Shown: positions 18,101-27,894 of the stretch, piece after piece
Layout of the letters: each line of letters starts with the position of its first letter
Position numbering within the stretch: position 1 is the stretch's first letter
NCBI GenBank assembly: GCA_945915475.1
Contig: CAMEFI010000010.1
Coordinates: forward strand, 25,583-89,582
Reading direction: 5' to 3'
DNA length: 64,000 bases
DNA from: an uncultured Clostridium sp.
GTDB lineage: Bacteria; Bacillota; Clostridia; Lachnospirales; Lachnospiraceae
The notes under the pieces: generated by a model
The model's input: only the letters and a program-made list of their open reading frames with translations
Told to the model about the DNA's origin: nothing
Database searches by the model: none
Translations under genes and position numbers: made by a program

Positions 18101-21100
18101 GTGGCAGGTACTACATCGGATACCTCATGCCGGATTGAGCTTTCCGGGATGAACAGTATAGATGGGAACATTACCTTTTCGGAAACCAATGATACAAAGA
18201 ATAAGACCGGATTATCCGGACTTCCGGCTATGGTCAGTTCTTTTATCACCGTGATTGGAAAGCCGGATCAGACCGGGGGCAGTTTACGCTATACAGGAAG
18301 ATGCAGAATGCAGGTGAATAATCTTACCATGACTGGAATTACCCAGAATATTACCAGCGGTAATAATGCTTCGGCAATGGGTGGTCTGCTTGGTTATCAG
18401 TGGGCAGATGTGAATGCCGGACTGGATGAGATAGCAATAGGTGACGAATCATCTCCTGTAGCACTTTCAGGAAATGCCGGTTTTGGTGGCTTGCTCCATG
18501 GGGTTTACGGACGTATAGATGCCAGTCAGATAACCTGGAAAAAAGCTTCCATTGACGCAAAAAATACATCCGGTGTAGATAATTGTGCTCTGTTTGTAAG
18601 GGATGGTCAGTACCTGTATCTTTCTGTAAAAGATTATGTAGTGGAATCCGGCGTTGCGCTTTCTAATTATTCCGGTACCTGTTTTGATGAACTGGTTGGC
18701 TTTAACCGGGGTGGCAGTGATGAAAATCATGGTGGAATTGTATCCATTAGCAGTAGTTCCGGTAAATATCTGGGGAAAGGTGGCAGCAGCTATCAAAGCT
18801 ATGATGCAAAAGTAGGTGCAACAGATAAGAAGAATACAGAAACCCGTTATTATTATGATCTGGATACCCTGGTCTATCCGGCAGCTTCGGATGATTATGC
18901 CGTATTAGACTCACCGGAAGATATTATGATCTGGCATTTGTTGCATTATGTGAATCCGAATATCCGGAAGACGGTTTCGGATTCGGTACCGGATTCTCTG
19001 CCGACAGAATATACCATCACTGGAAGTATTGATATGACCGGATACAGTATTTATCCCACACCGGTAGAAAAGGAATCTTATCAAGCAACCGGTGCAACCA
19101 TTATACTGAATGTTCAGGATATGATAACCGGAGAACAAAATAAGAGTGTTCCCATGTATCCGGATGACAAGAATTATCAGCATTACCGGATGCAGTCCGG
19201 TCTCTTTTATGATGTGGCCGGTCTTTCCGTGGAAGGACTTACTTTGAGTGGAACATACAGTGCCTTTTCTACGGATAGTAATGTGTCCGCCGGAGCGTTG
19301 GTGTCAGGAAAAATCTATGGACTGGAAACAGGTAAAGACAGCAACAACAAGACATTATATGATGCAACGGTTAAGAATGCATTTCAGAATATCACATTAA
19401 GCAATCTCTGGTGTGTAAGCAGCAGTTCTATGGATTACGCGAATCCGGTGGGGTTGATGATTGCGAATATTGCATCCGGGTCAGATGTTGCGTTAGATGG
19501 AATCGCTATGACAAATTATCAGGATGGCGATGTGACACAATCGAAGAAAGCGGCCAGTGCACTGATTGGTAATGTTGGTGGGGCAAAAGCCACCTATATC
19601 ACATTGTCATTTAAAAATATGGATATTGCCGATGCGGCACAGGGTAAGTCTTCCGATGGTCTTCATTCTTCAACACAGGATGAGGCACTTTCCAAGGCAT
19701 CCTTTATCTATTCTTATGATTATGAAGCAAACTGTACCGGAATCTATCTCTTTGATTATGCGGATTATAGGGAAGGCAGGATTGTTAAGCCTTCCACAAA
19801 AAAGATTACCTTAGGGGAAGAATTAGGAGATAATAATGGAAGTCCCAATTATGCAGTAGAAGAGTACTTTGATAAAGATATGCCGGTGGGACAATTATTA
19901 ATACATTCAGATGAGATTGCTTATGCCAGTGAGAATTATCTGCCCTATGTTTCTCAGAAGATTAATGACCGGCACATTCTGGTGAATCCGAAGGTGGGAA
20001 ATATTACGAAAGGCTGTGGAACATATGAAGATCCTTATCAGATTAGTTCCACCAGACAGATGCTTTCGCTCTACCGGTATCTGTATAAAGAAGCAGATTT
20101 TGCTAATATTCTCCAGGCCGGTAACTGGTCCATCAATGCCATGGGGACAGACGAAACATTTTGTGATGGCAGTGATGTATCCCATACCTTGCAAACCTAT
20201 GCAGATAAAGAAAGCGGATTTCCAACCACGGAACAATTAAGTCAGGCATATTACCAGATTACCGGAGATCTTGATTTTAGTGCATATCCGGAATTTACGG
20301 GATTTGGATCAGAACAATATCCATTTATCGGTGTGTTTGTTGGAAAAGTGGAGAATTCGAAGTATCCTGTGATTACCATGTCCAAGCAGAATAGTGCAGA
20401 AATGGCCAGCTATGGTTTTATTCAGAATGCAAAGGGATGTGTAGTTAAGAATCTGTGCATTCAGTATGCTCAACCGGTTCAGATCAATGCGAAAGTAACA
20501 AAAACAGATGATAAGACGAACCAGGAAGTGACGGTTGATGAAGGTGGAACCGGCGGAGGGGTAATTGCCACAGTACTTGGTGGTGAGAATATCATTGATC
20601 ATGTAATCGTGAAAGGTGCGGTTGCATCCGCCAACAGCAATGTGGAATGTTTCAACCTTAAGAATACGAAAGCTGTAGTTGGCGGTTATGTTGGTATGGT
20701 TCAACGGGGTGGTGTGATTCTTCGAAATGTGGATGTGGAAAGTCTGCAGCAGTTTACGGTATATTATGGAGCACCAACAGATAGTAATGTTACTGCAAGT
20801 GATTATATATATACCTGCAGCATGGTTGGCAGAGTGAAGGATGGCTACGTTGTCTATGATGGAGAACAGGCCGGTAACACAAAGGAAGTCTTAAGGACAA
20901 TCTCTGACTTTTCAGCAGGAAATGTCTCTGGTAATACGGAATCGAACACTGCAACGACACTTCCACTAAGCCGGTCCTATGCCGTTGTAAATGGCGCATA
21001 TCTAGATAGTCAGATTACTGCTGATGAGAAGATCGTATATAGTACAACCGGGTATTCTGTTCCGAATGCTGCGGGACTGCAGGTGCTATCCATGGCATTA

Positions 21101-24100
21101 GATTCCGGTGTGTTGACATATAAGGGCAGTGATAACAAGGTGGCTTACAGTGTAGCTTCCAGACAGAGACATGGAAATTATGATAATGTGGGTAATAGTA
21201 CAGCAGATGATGATAATAGAAAAAATGTTATTCTGTCTGATAATTTTACATTAAATGGTACCTTTACCCAACAATATGGCAGTTTCCTTTCCCAATATGT
21301 CAGTTTTTCTTCTGATACTATCTGGGCATCCGGAAGCTATTCTGACGGAACCGGAGTACTGGCGCTGAATCAGGAGGGTAAGAATTATAATCTTACCGGT
21401 ACTACCTATGATATGTCTGTATTTGGAACGGCATTCCGTGGGCTGGGTGCCCGGTATTTTGAAGAAGATAATGTGTTCCGGTGTAATCTGGCAGGTCCTG
21501 ACGGAACCCCGGCGGTAATCAAACTTCATATGATTGTGGATGGAATTCAGGATGTGACGGATGCGGCTTTGCTGAATAATGTGATAACCACGACAGCCTC
21601 CATAACCATATCCAATATTACATTATCCGGTTCCATTGAAAACAAAAGCGAGATAGAAGAAGAGAATATTTCTGAAACGGATCAGAAACGGAATGCAGCC
21701 GGGTTTGTCAGTACATTAAAGGTGAAAAATGGAATTACTTTTCATAATGTTTCCCTGAATGACCTTACGGTAAATTCCCAGGGCTATGCCGGTGGATTGG
21801 TAGCATATGATAACAATAATAAGACAATTACATTGACAAATTGTGGAATCAACACAGAAGCTGACATAGCAGATACGGTGTATACAATAGTTACCGGTAT
21901 GTCGGATGTGGGAGGATTGATTGGATATACGAATTCGGAAGTCACCTGTACACTGAGTGCCATGAATCATTTGAAGGTTACCAGTGGAAATGTAAGTGCT
22001 TCGGAAGGACAGAAAGATACGGGAGGCAATGCCGGAGGTCTGGTTGCACGGATTGATGATAGAATATTAAAGGTGAATCAGAATGATGCGGCCGATATTG
22101 TGTACGGAGATTGTGTTACCGTACAGTCAGCCGGAATCCCCTCCAAGATTGGTGGTCTGGTTGGATGGTGTAAAAGTGCCTATGTGAATCGGCTTACCCT
22201 CACCAATGTGCATATTGAAAATGTGTATGATGGTCCCGAGATTCCAGAAAAAGATATCAATAAAGATAATGACAATCTTCTGGTAGGAATAGCAGGAGTT
22301 GTAGGATATATACCTAAAAGTGGTGTTGTTACGATGCGTTCTGTAACTGTAGGAAGTGATAGGGAAAGTGATTCGGTTACCATAGGTATGCATCTTAATA
22401 AACTAAGTACCAATTTCGGTGGAATTGGGGGTCTTGTTGGAAGAACGGGCCCGGATAATACAGAATTGACTTTGACGGACTGCCATATAAAAGGCTGCAA
22501 AAAAGCGGATGGCTCCTACACTGCGGTGATTTCCGGTGGGGTGAACGTAGGAGGTATGGTCAGTAATACCCGTACTTTTACAGGAGATAATTTATCCGTA
22601 GAAAATGTCAAACTGGAAACATCAAGATATGTTGGAGGCATAATCGGATACCATGAAGTCGATAAAACTTGTACATTAAAGAATGTAAAAAGTACGAATG
22701 TACATATTGTATTTTTGTGTCAAGGATTTCAGGATGGCGGTGTGGCCGGCGGAATCTGTGGTCAGGCGGTAGGAAACATTTCGTTACAAAATGCATCTGT
22801 AGATGGTCTTGTGGTGGAACCGCAATACTGTAATGCTGCAGGTGGATTTGCAGGCGTGTTTGGTTCTTCCTATAATCATAATGGCACAATGAAGGTTGAT
22901 GGTGACAATAATTCCGTTAAAAATAGTAAGATATGTGGTGGCATTGTTGGCGGAGGCATTGGATATATTTATTATAATCACGAAAAGAAAACAAATATAC
23001 ACCAAAAGATTACAATTCATCAGAACATGATGATTGCCTATCAAAATTCATTATGGAAAACAAATAATGTTGCAAAAGATTTTGGAACAGGGAGCGCAGG
23101 CGGGTACATCGGTGCAAACGGAAGCAAAAGTACCAATCTGGATATGGATGATGTAACCATAGAGGGTAATCTGATTGCGGGTTATTCCGGTAACAGTACT
23201 GGAAATGTATTGTATCTTGGCGGCTTGGAAGGAAGAGCTAAGAATGCCGCTGATATATATAATCTGCGCCTTCAGGATAACTATATAGGAATGATGAAAG
23301 GGTCAGATACGAGTAATGATAATTTGAGTAGTATAAAAGCCATGAACGTAAGTAATATTGATACATGGAAAGAACAATTATATTATGTTCAATATTCAGA
23401 TGGGACTTACAAATATAACACGACAGCGCATAGCACTGATTTAAACAAGGAGACACAATACCAGTATTCCTATCAGCAGGGAACCATGATCGGATATTAT
23501 GATACGAGTGGTTCCAATGAAGCTTTCAGCCGGATGATCAATGTCAGTGTAGCCTATACAGACCCGGCGTATCGCCCGGTTTCGGATGTGGGTATGGATC
23601 CTGGTTATAATCTTACATCGAACCAGGATATGTATGGGAAAAGCCGGGAATTTGCTGCAATCGTATATGATGGTGAGGCGAAGAATCATAAGGAAGGTGT
23701 GAAACTGCCGGAGGGGCTTCCGGATGATATGCAGACCTTCATAGGTATAGATCATTATATTTTTGGTAATCTGGAACATATTATGACAGATTCGAACCAA
23801 TGCTATTATTGGCTTAATAAGAATTATCAGAAGAATGGATGGCTGGATGATACTGCGGAGACAAAGGATGTATTATCTATCAGCAACATTTATAAGAATA
23901 CATATAAGGATAATAATGGATATAAATCCAAATTAAAGATAAATGGTACAATCATTCCTATGGTAGTATATGATTCGGCAGATAGCGGTTCTTTGGATGA
24001 GGTGATTGAGTCCTATATTAATATATTGACAAACAATTCCGGAGCATTAAACAGTAAAGTGGCGGCAAATAATAACTCGTTAGCGGTAACAACACATAAG

Positions 24101-26224
24101 ATTCGGATTCGCACTGTTGATAGCACAACAAGTATATCCATAGAAGGAGAGGAAGGAGATACCAGTGTACAATATAAAAAAGGTGATGATTTAAAGACCT
24201 ATCAGTTTGAAACTGCTTCCCAGGGAGATGAATTAGATCCTGATACAGGCGAGGGAACCTTTACATTGGTTCATATTGTTTATAATGACACGAATGGTAA
24301 TCCAAAATGGTCGCTGGATATTCCCGTGTATGTGGAAAAACGTTTGAAGATATACAGTAATATGCGCATGTTGTCCGGAACCCGTTATGATTCACAGCTT
24401 GTGAAAACGGAAGGAAAATTCATGACGGATGGGGATGATAATTCAATAGTATTACCAATGGGTACAGGTTATACAATCTATTGTGAGTATGTATATGCGG
24501 ATATTTTAGAAGGTATGACCAATATTTCCATACCTAAGACCTTTGTGATTGATGGAAGGAACGATCAGACCGGAACTACATCGGATATTTCTTTTATCAG
24601 GGGAAGTGAAATAACGTTAATCCCAATGGATAACCAGAATCATCCCGGTGTTCCGTATTATTATACCGTATCAACGGAAGGTCAGACAGAAATTAATTTT
24701 GAGGATTTTAAAGATGCTTCCGGTGCTTCATATGTTTTGGAGAATATTGTGGGTATGACAAAGAAAGAGACATATACGGATGTGTGCAATGCTTCCTATT
24801 CCAATGTTGCAGTGGAGCAGTTTATGATCTATGTCAATCCTCCTGAGATTGACAAGACAGAATATTCTCTTTATAAATTACATGTGGAACCAAAACAGCT
24901 TTCTACCGAATCGGAATACAATAACTTAAGAACCAGAACAGATTATGCGGAACACTGTTATGAAAGAGTGAATGAACTTCCTGGTGTGAAGTATAATATT
25001 GTAGATGATGCTACAGCTCTTGCGTCGGACAGTAAATTGACAAAGAATGGAAGTGTTAAGCTGTCTTTGCAGTACAATGTGACTGCATCCTCTGCATATT
25101 GGAAGTCAACAAGGAGTGAAGATCTTTATCTGGATATCGCCTTGTATTTGAAAAAGAAGCCAAAGGGCAGTACATCCACATCTAAGGTAGCATTGCCGGC
25201 GGGAACGGTTGTTTCTTATGGAGATGCAGATACGGCTGTGATTGGTGCAAATCAGGAGAATATTTATTATTATCAGGGAATCAATAGTGGTAAAACAGAC
25301 AAAACCTATATTCAGATTAATAAACTGTCCGATGATATCAAAAAGGATATTTCCTTCCAACTGGATTTTTCAAATGCAGATATGTCAGCCTTTGAAACGG
25401 ACACAGAAAGCCAGTATTCGGTTGTGGCAGAACTGATAGTGACACCGGATAAAGAAATGCCGGCTTCAGGAGATGTCAAGGATACATGGGAAGCTTACGT
25501 AACTGCGGAGGCAAAGGATGAGATTGGTTTTGCACTGGAAGCAGAGAATATGATGACACTAGGCATGAATCAATATAAGCCGGAGGAGACTGACAGCGGT
25601 GTAGTTCCGTATACAGCAAGTATTGCTTTCCCGGAAAAGGATAATGCTTCTTTTTCTTCTAAAATGTATACAATTGTGTATCAGATAGAAAAAAAGACAT
25701 CCCGGCAGGATGCCGATGGTAAACCGGTATATGAAACATATACCGGCCCGGATGTTTCTCTATATCTGGGAAATATGGATGTTTCACAGGGAAAAGCTGC
25801 AGCATCAAATGCTACAGATTCTGTAACTTCCGGCAAAGGACTGGTTGCAGTTTCCTATCAATTTAAAGATACGGATATCACAACCGGATTGGATCTGCAG
25901 GATGGTCAGACACCTTCTTCTGAACATGCTTCGAAAAATGTAATCCGGACACATTGTACATTGGTAGCAAACTGTGATAAGCTTGCAATGACGAACTACA
26001 GAGTACGTGCTTATCTGATTGTGTCAGATGATCTGTCATCTCTCAAAGTGGGTGGTAGTGCAATCAGCAGTGTTGATAATGGAGATAATGTGGAATGTAG
26101 GATGAAAGGACAGCTTGTGAGACAAGGCAACTGGCCGAAGGTTTTATCAGGAGAAATATCAAAGGATGCTGAGAATGATTTCTTTGTTATCACTGTTGCA
26201 AAACTGAAGACAGATATGCAGTAA
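15134..26224 (+). CDS. Giant secreted beta-helix (GLUG-like repeat) surface protein, 3,696 aa
   Basis: About 400 kDa. An ordinary signal peptide (about 1-30, ending VEAADG) starts it. Residues ~50 to ~2,720 hold some thirty copies of a GG-[LFVIY]-[VIFL]-G-like turn (GGLVGCV, GGFAGYV, GGLFGKV, GGLIGYT, GGLVGRT), each separated by predicted beta strands, the pattern of GLUG and right-handed beta-helix proteins. The last ~970 residues are non-repetitive and beta-rich. No LPXTG-like signal, C-terminal hydrophobic helix, SLH or choline-binding repeats are seen, so attachment must be non-covalent or through other subunits. GGAGG lies 9 bp before the start, within the upstream gene. The frame is intact throughout. 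An adhesin or structural filament role is inferred. Confidence 0.85.
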   Translation: MKKQFAKIFFILTWVLFCVLGIEEYKVEAADGLVYVENQPLQPGTYIINSVDGWIALQKYSKEQDLSQCTFEYLLNDTSSTYDLTIAKGFTGVGSKEHPFSGTIITNYTSGNIVLKTEKPLFQYLSTAAKVNKMNIQVNGSECLGGLAQYLVADQSLTPLDLNGITITGTTDTYITTNNAEDDCKYAGGFFAHVINEQTNPVTIQFSNVSLSVPVKVPVDGLGAGGWIGHISGKMVLSFAKDYEITNTVIPCDNAEGNVLGGLVGCVENSDVTLQTTGTATVSCSADIGTDSNRKQTAGSVFGKVVGSHIQMDADLQVTGGKLYGRYAGGFAGEIDTSNITWNHTFIRKQSILYPAASSGEESGWSAVGMFVGKMTASNIMPGDKLSGNVATLYGGDVTGSYSVVGKATNSNNTEKYHVGGFAGYVENSDILLTAEHGLDVVNFTTDGTAGNISAGIGCYVANDAAQTAHKIQFIHVKDQNNTRVRLVSWRGNCGGLIGKAVVNQNSQVELSDCNFNVVLVETCSGAGDNGTWSMGIGYLDNPDCSDSLFGIRNVDCRITNANKSTNFGKGFVFVNKTLKLEAYGGIIGIADADVQIDGVVLDHSVSDMDASNVSNYGGLFGVIKNQAADTNTLQGRVRKVSVSNVSIGRNAFYNIRDNFGGLFGKVEKKTAVSLTGTMELNGGSDGVPKQSVSVSKKYLGSVAGFIDNALIYLEPDIVWHPSDSIKSNEIGNYGAVIRNQIVGDTKLIDNYQVTGTIGSNIDSVVDLLRLAIVLNTQGAFMPTGNTTDTFDTIRAKAYTLTQNAYDLTDSGLTCMGRNDSEGLKYPFTGSLKGVSGGTTIQYHINGYGKGQTNLGLFPAVGDGASFENITLNYEIAYLRLEYYTNNWYYQVPDDEHAGGLACFASGDITLKNVRYIGKMKDYPQEQYKISNKKFNGDYDYLGGLIGQYTGANGKQLVMESISGSMTDFTCQDPTHIMGGVIGIVNTDQVAGTTSDTSCRIELSGMNSIDGNITFSETNDTKNKTGLSGLPAMVSSFITVIGKPDQTGGSLRYTGRCRMQVNNLTMTGITQNITSGNNASAMGGLLGYQWADVNAGLDEIAIGDESSPVALSGNAGFGGLLHGVYGRIDASQITWKKASIDAKNTSGVDNCALFVRDGQYLYLSVKDYVVESGVALSNYSGTCFDELVGFNRGGSDENHGGIVSISSSSGKYLGKGGSSYQSYDAKVGATDKKNTETRYYYDLDTLVYPAASDDYAVLDSPEDIMIWHLLHYVNPNIRKTVSDSVPDSLPTEYTITGSIDMTGYSIYPTPVEKESYQATGATIILNVQDMITGEQNKSVPMYPDDKNYQHYRMQSGLFYDVAGLSVEGLTLSGTYSAFSTDSNVSAGALVSGKIYGLETGKDSNNKTLYDATVKNAFQNITLSNLWCVSSSSMDYANPVGLMIANIASGSDVALDGIAMTNYQDGDVTQSKKAASALIGNVGGAKATYITLSFKNMDIADAAQGKSSDGLHSSTQDEALSKASFIYSYDYEANCTGIYLFDYADYREGRIVKPSTKKITLGEELGDNNGSPNYAVEEYFDKDMPVGQLLIHSDEIAYASENYLPYVSQKINDRHILVNPKVGNITKGCGTYEDPYQISSTRQMLSLYRYLYKEADFANILQAGNWSINAMGTDETFCDGSDVSHTLQTYADKESGFPTTEQLSQAYYQITGDLDFSAYPEFTGFGSEQYPFIGVFVGKVENSKYPVITMSKQNSAEMASYGFIQNAKGCVVKNLCIQYAQPVQINAKVTKTDDKTNQEVTVDEGGTGGGVIATVLGGENIIDHVIVKGAVASANSNVECFNLKNTKAVVGGYVGMVQRGGVILRNVDVESLQQFTVYYGAPTDSNVTASDYIYTCSMVGRVKDGYVVYDGEQAGNTKEVLRTISDFSAGNVSGNTESNTATTLPLSRSYAVVNGAYLDSQITADEKIVYSTTGYSVPNAAGLQVLSMALDSGVLTYKGSDNKVAYSVASRQRHGNYDNVGNSTADDDNRKNVILSDNFTLNGTFTQQYGSFLSQYVSFSSDTIWASGSYSDGTGVLALNQEGKNYNLTGTTYDMSVFGTAFRGLGARYFEEDNVFRCNLAGPDGTPAVIKLHMIVDGIQDVTDAALLNNVITTTASITISNITLSGSIENKSEIEEENISETDQKRNAAGFVSTLKVKNGITFHNVSLNDLTVNSQGYAGGLVAYDNNNKTITLTNCGINTEADIADTVYTIVTGMSDVGGLIGYTNSEVTCTLSAMNHLKVTSGNVSASEGQKDTGGNAGGLVARIDDRILKVNQNDAADIVYGDCVTVQSAGIPSKIGGLVGWCKSAYVNRLTLTNVHIENVYDGPEIPEKDINKDNDNLLVGIAGVVGYIPKSGVVTMRSVTVGSDRESDSVTIGMHLNKLSTNFGGIGGLVGRTGPDNTELTLTDCHIKGCKKADGSYTAVISGGVNVGGMVSNTRTFTGDNLSVENVKLETSRYVGGIIGYHEVDKTCTLKNVKSTNVHIVFLCQGFQDGGVAGGICGQAVGNISLQNASVDGLVVEPQYCNAAGGFAGVFGSSYNHNGTMKVDGDNNSVKNSKICGGIVGGGIGYIYYNHEKKTNIHQKITIHQNMMIAYQNSLWKTNNVAKDFGTGSAGGYIGANGSKSTNLDMDDVTIEGNLIAGYSGNSTGNVLYLGGLEGRAKNAADIYNLRLQDNYIGMMKGSDTSNDNLSSIKAMNVSNIDTWKEQLYYVQYSDGTYKYNTTAHSTDLNKETQYQYSYQQGTMIGYYDTSGSNEAFSRMINVSVAYTDPAYRPVSDVGMDPGYNLTSNQDMYGKSREFAAIVYDGEAKNHKEGVKLPEGLPDDMQTFIGIDHYIFGNLEHIMTDSNQCYYWLNKNYQKNGWLDDTAETKDVLSISNIYKNTYKDNNGYKSKLKINGTIIPMVVYDSADSGSLDEVIESYINILTNNSGALNSKVAANNNSLAVTTHKIRIRTVDSTTSISIEGEEGDTSVQYKKGDDLKTYQFETASQGDELDPDTGEGTFTLVHIVYNDTNGNPKWSLDIPVYVEKRLKIYSNMRMLSGTRYDSQLVKTEGKFMTDGDDNSIVLPMGTGYTIYCEYVYADILEGMTNISIPKTFVIDGRNDQTGTTSDISFIRGSEITLIPMDNQNHPGVPYYYTVSTEGQTEINFEDFKDASGASYVLENIVGMTKKETYTDVCNASYSNVAVEQFMIYVNPPEIDKTEYSLYKLHVEPKQLSTESEYNNLRTRTDYAEHCYERVNELPGVKYNIVDDATALASDSKLTKNGSVKLSLQYNVTASSAYWKSTRSEDLYLDIALYLKKKPKGSTSTSKVALPAGTVVSYGDADTAVIGANQENIYYYQGINSGKTDKTYIQINKLSDDIKKDISFQLDFSNADMSAFETDTESQYSVVAELIVTPDKEMPASGDVKDTWEAYVTAEAKDEIGFALEAENMMTLGMNQYKPEETDSGVVPYTASIAFPEKDNASFSSKMYTIVYQIEKKTSRQDADGKPVYETYTGPDVSLYLGNMDVSQGKAAASNATDSVTSGKGLVAVSYQFKDTDITTGLDLQDGQTPSSEHASKNVIRTHCTLVANCDKLAMTNYRVRAYLIVSDDLSSLKVGGSAISSVDNGDNVECRMKGQLVRQGNWPKVLSGEISKDAENDFFVITVAKLKTDMQ

Positions 26225-26225
26225 A

Positions 26226-26293
26226 AAAATACACAAATTTACTTAAGTATCCGGGATAATTCTTTGTGGATACAAGGTAAATTTGTGTATTTT
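26226..26293. terminator. Long bidirectional hairpin terminator between convergent genes
   Basis: A perfect 17-bp inverted repeat (26226-26242 and 26277-26293) encloses a second stem (GTATCC/GGATAC). A-tracts on one side and T-tracts on the other serve both strands. It lies between the end of the giant gene and the end of the GGDEF/EAL gene. Confidence 0.85.
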
Positions 26294-26340
26294 CATATTC
26301 TATACTATGTATGTGTTGTGTGCGCATAATTAGAAAACGA

Positions 26341-27894
26341 TTAAGATTGCCCAAGCATAAAGGAGATGAGATCCAGATCCTTCTCCAAATCTTCAAAGGT
26401 AGGATAGTATTCATCACTCTGATAGACCCGTTGTACCATGGAATGATTCAGCTCGTCAAATTCTCTTAAATCCACTGGCTTACTGAAGAAATATCCCTGT
26501 GCAATATCACTTCCAATCTCGCTGAGAAGATTCGTCTGCTCTAAAGTCTCCACACCCTCTGTGATTACTGTAAGGCCAACTTCTTTGGCCATGGCAATCA
26601 GATAACGGAGAATGGACATACCTTCTTCGGAGTCACTGTTCTGGTTCAGGAAAGAACGGTCAATCTTAATCCGGTCAATTGGATAATCCCGTAGCAGATT
26701 CAAAGGGCTGTTCATACTTCCGAAGTTATCAATGCATAAGATATAACCATGCTCCTTTAAAGTGCTAATGATCTCTTTGATCTGGGCACCACCGTTGCTG
26801 ATACCACGTTCCGGAAGCTCCAGAATCAACAGGTTCTTATCAATCAGATAATGCCCACATAATTCATCCAGATAATCAATAAATTTTGTATTCTGGAAAT
26901 GAATCGGAGAGATATTCATGGCAATGGGAGTTGGTATAATCTTATTATCAATCCAACGCCGGATGGTTTTCAGACATTCTTCCCACATGTAATAATCCAG
27001 TTTCTGTACCAGATTCGTACTTTCAAACAGAGGAATAAATGCATAAGGGGATAGAATTCCCTTGCCGGGATAATCCCAACGTACCAAAGCTTCGGCACTG
27101 ACAATTCGAAATGTCTTCAAATCTACCATTGGCTGCAGATACATAAGAAACTTATGCTGTTCCATGGCTTCTTCCATTTCATGGCTCATTTGCATGTTCT
27201 GTTTGAAATTGGACTCTAATTCCTCAGAATAGAACATATAGTTGCATTCTTCTGGATCTTTTATAAATTTCTGTGCCAGCATACAGGCATTGACCATCTC
27301 CATGATGGGCTGTCTTGTGTTGGTAATATGAAAGATTCCAAAAGAAGACAGAACCTGGAAATTCTCACTGTAATCCTGTAACAAACCGGTAAGTTCTGCA
27401 ATCTGGTTAAGGATATATTCCTCTGATTTTCCTTTCATAATCATGCCAAACAGATTAGAATAAATCTGCGCAAACAGATGACGTTCCCGTTGACCAATCT
27501 TACGGAGAGAGCGTGCGGCATAAAGAACGACATTATCGCCTTCCGTAGGTCCAAACAACTGGTTGATCTTACCAATGTTCTGAATATTAAAGCAGACAAG
27601 ACTGTAATCACCGGCCGGATCTTCCTCAAATAATTTACCTGCTTCTTCCATAAAATAGTCAATGTTACCAAGCTTTGTGATAGGATTCGTATATGCAATG
27701 GTATTCAGTTTTTTGAGAGTGTCTTCGTTGAGTTTGTGTTCTGCATCCAGATCGGCTTCTAATTTATCAATCTCTTTTACATGATAATTATTATATGCTT
27801 TGTATAGATCAAGCTTATAAACGCAATATCCGATACAGCCCAATAACGCAACAATAATTATAAAAATCATCATAACAATATGATATAAGTCCAC
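26341..27894 (-). CDS. Membrane-anchored degenerate GGDEF plus EAL protein
   Basis: 517 residues: a transmembrane helix (about 6-26), coiled coil (35-65), GGDEF domain (about 66-225) and EAL domain (about 235-490). The GGDEF signature is replaced by YSNLF (145-149), so diguanylate cyclase activity is not expected. The EAL domain keeps EALVRW (268), N327, E359, K410, E446 and Q466, but the DDFG pair is D389-N390 (IDNFG), so phosphodiesterase activity may be reduced or lost. It could act as a c-di-GMP sensor. The GTG at 27894 has no ribosome-binding site; ATGs at 27873 and 27870 are alternatives that would begin just inside the helix. Convergent with the surface-protein operon. Confidence 0.9.
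   Translation of the reverse strand: MDLYHIVMMIFIIIVALLGCIGYCVYKLDLYKAYNNYHVKEIDKLEADLDAEHKLNEDTLKKLNTIAYTNPITKLGNIDYFMEEAGKLFEEDPAGDYSLVCFNIQNIGKINQLFGPTEGDNVVLYAARSLRKIGQRERHLFAQIYSNLFGMIMKGKSEEYILNQIAELTGLLQDYSENFQVLSSFGIFHITNTRQPIMEMVNACMLAQKFIKDPEECNYMFYSEELESNFKQNMQMSHEMEEAMEQHKFLMYLQPMVDLKTFRIVSAEALVRWDYPGKGILSPYAFIPLFESTNLVQKLDYYMWEECLKTIRRWIDNKIIPTPIAMNISPIHFQNTKFIDYLDELCGHYLIDKNLLILELPERGISNGGAQIKEIISTLKEHGYILCIDNFGSMNSPLNLLRDYPIDRIKIDRSFLNQNSDSEEGMSILRYLIAMAKEVGLTVITEGVETLEQTNLLSEIGSDIAQGYFFSKPVDLREFDELNHSMVQRVYQSDEYYPTFEDLEKDLDLISFMLGQS

Noticed and set aside
15134..26224. Giant gene as a frameshifted or chimeric assembly artefact
   Set aside because: The frame is continuous for 11 kb with consistent GG-turn repeats and a proper signal peptide and stop, so an intact gene is the simpler reading.
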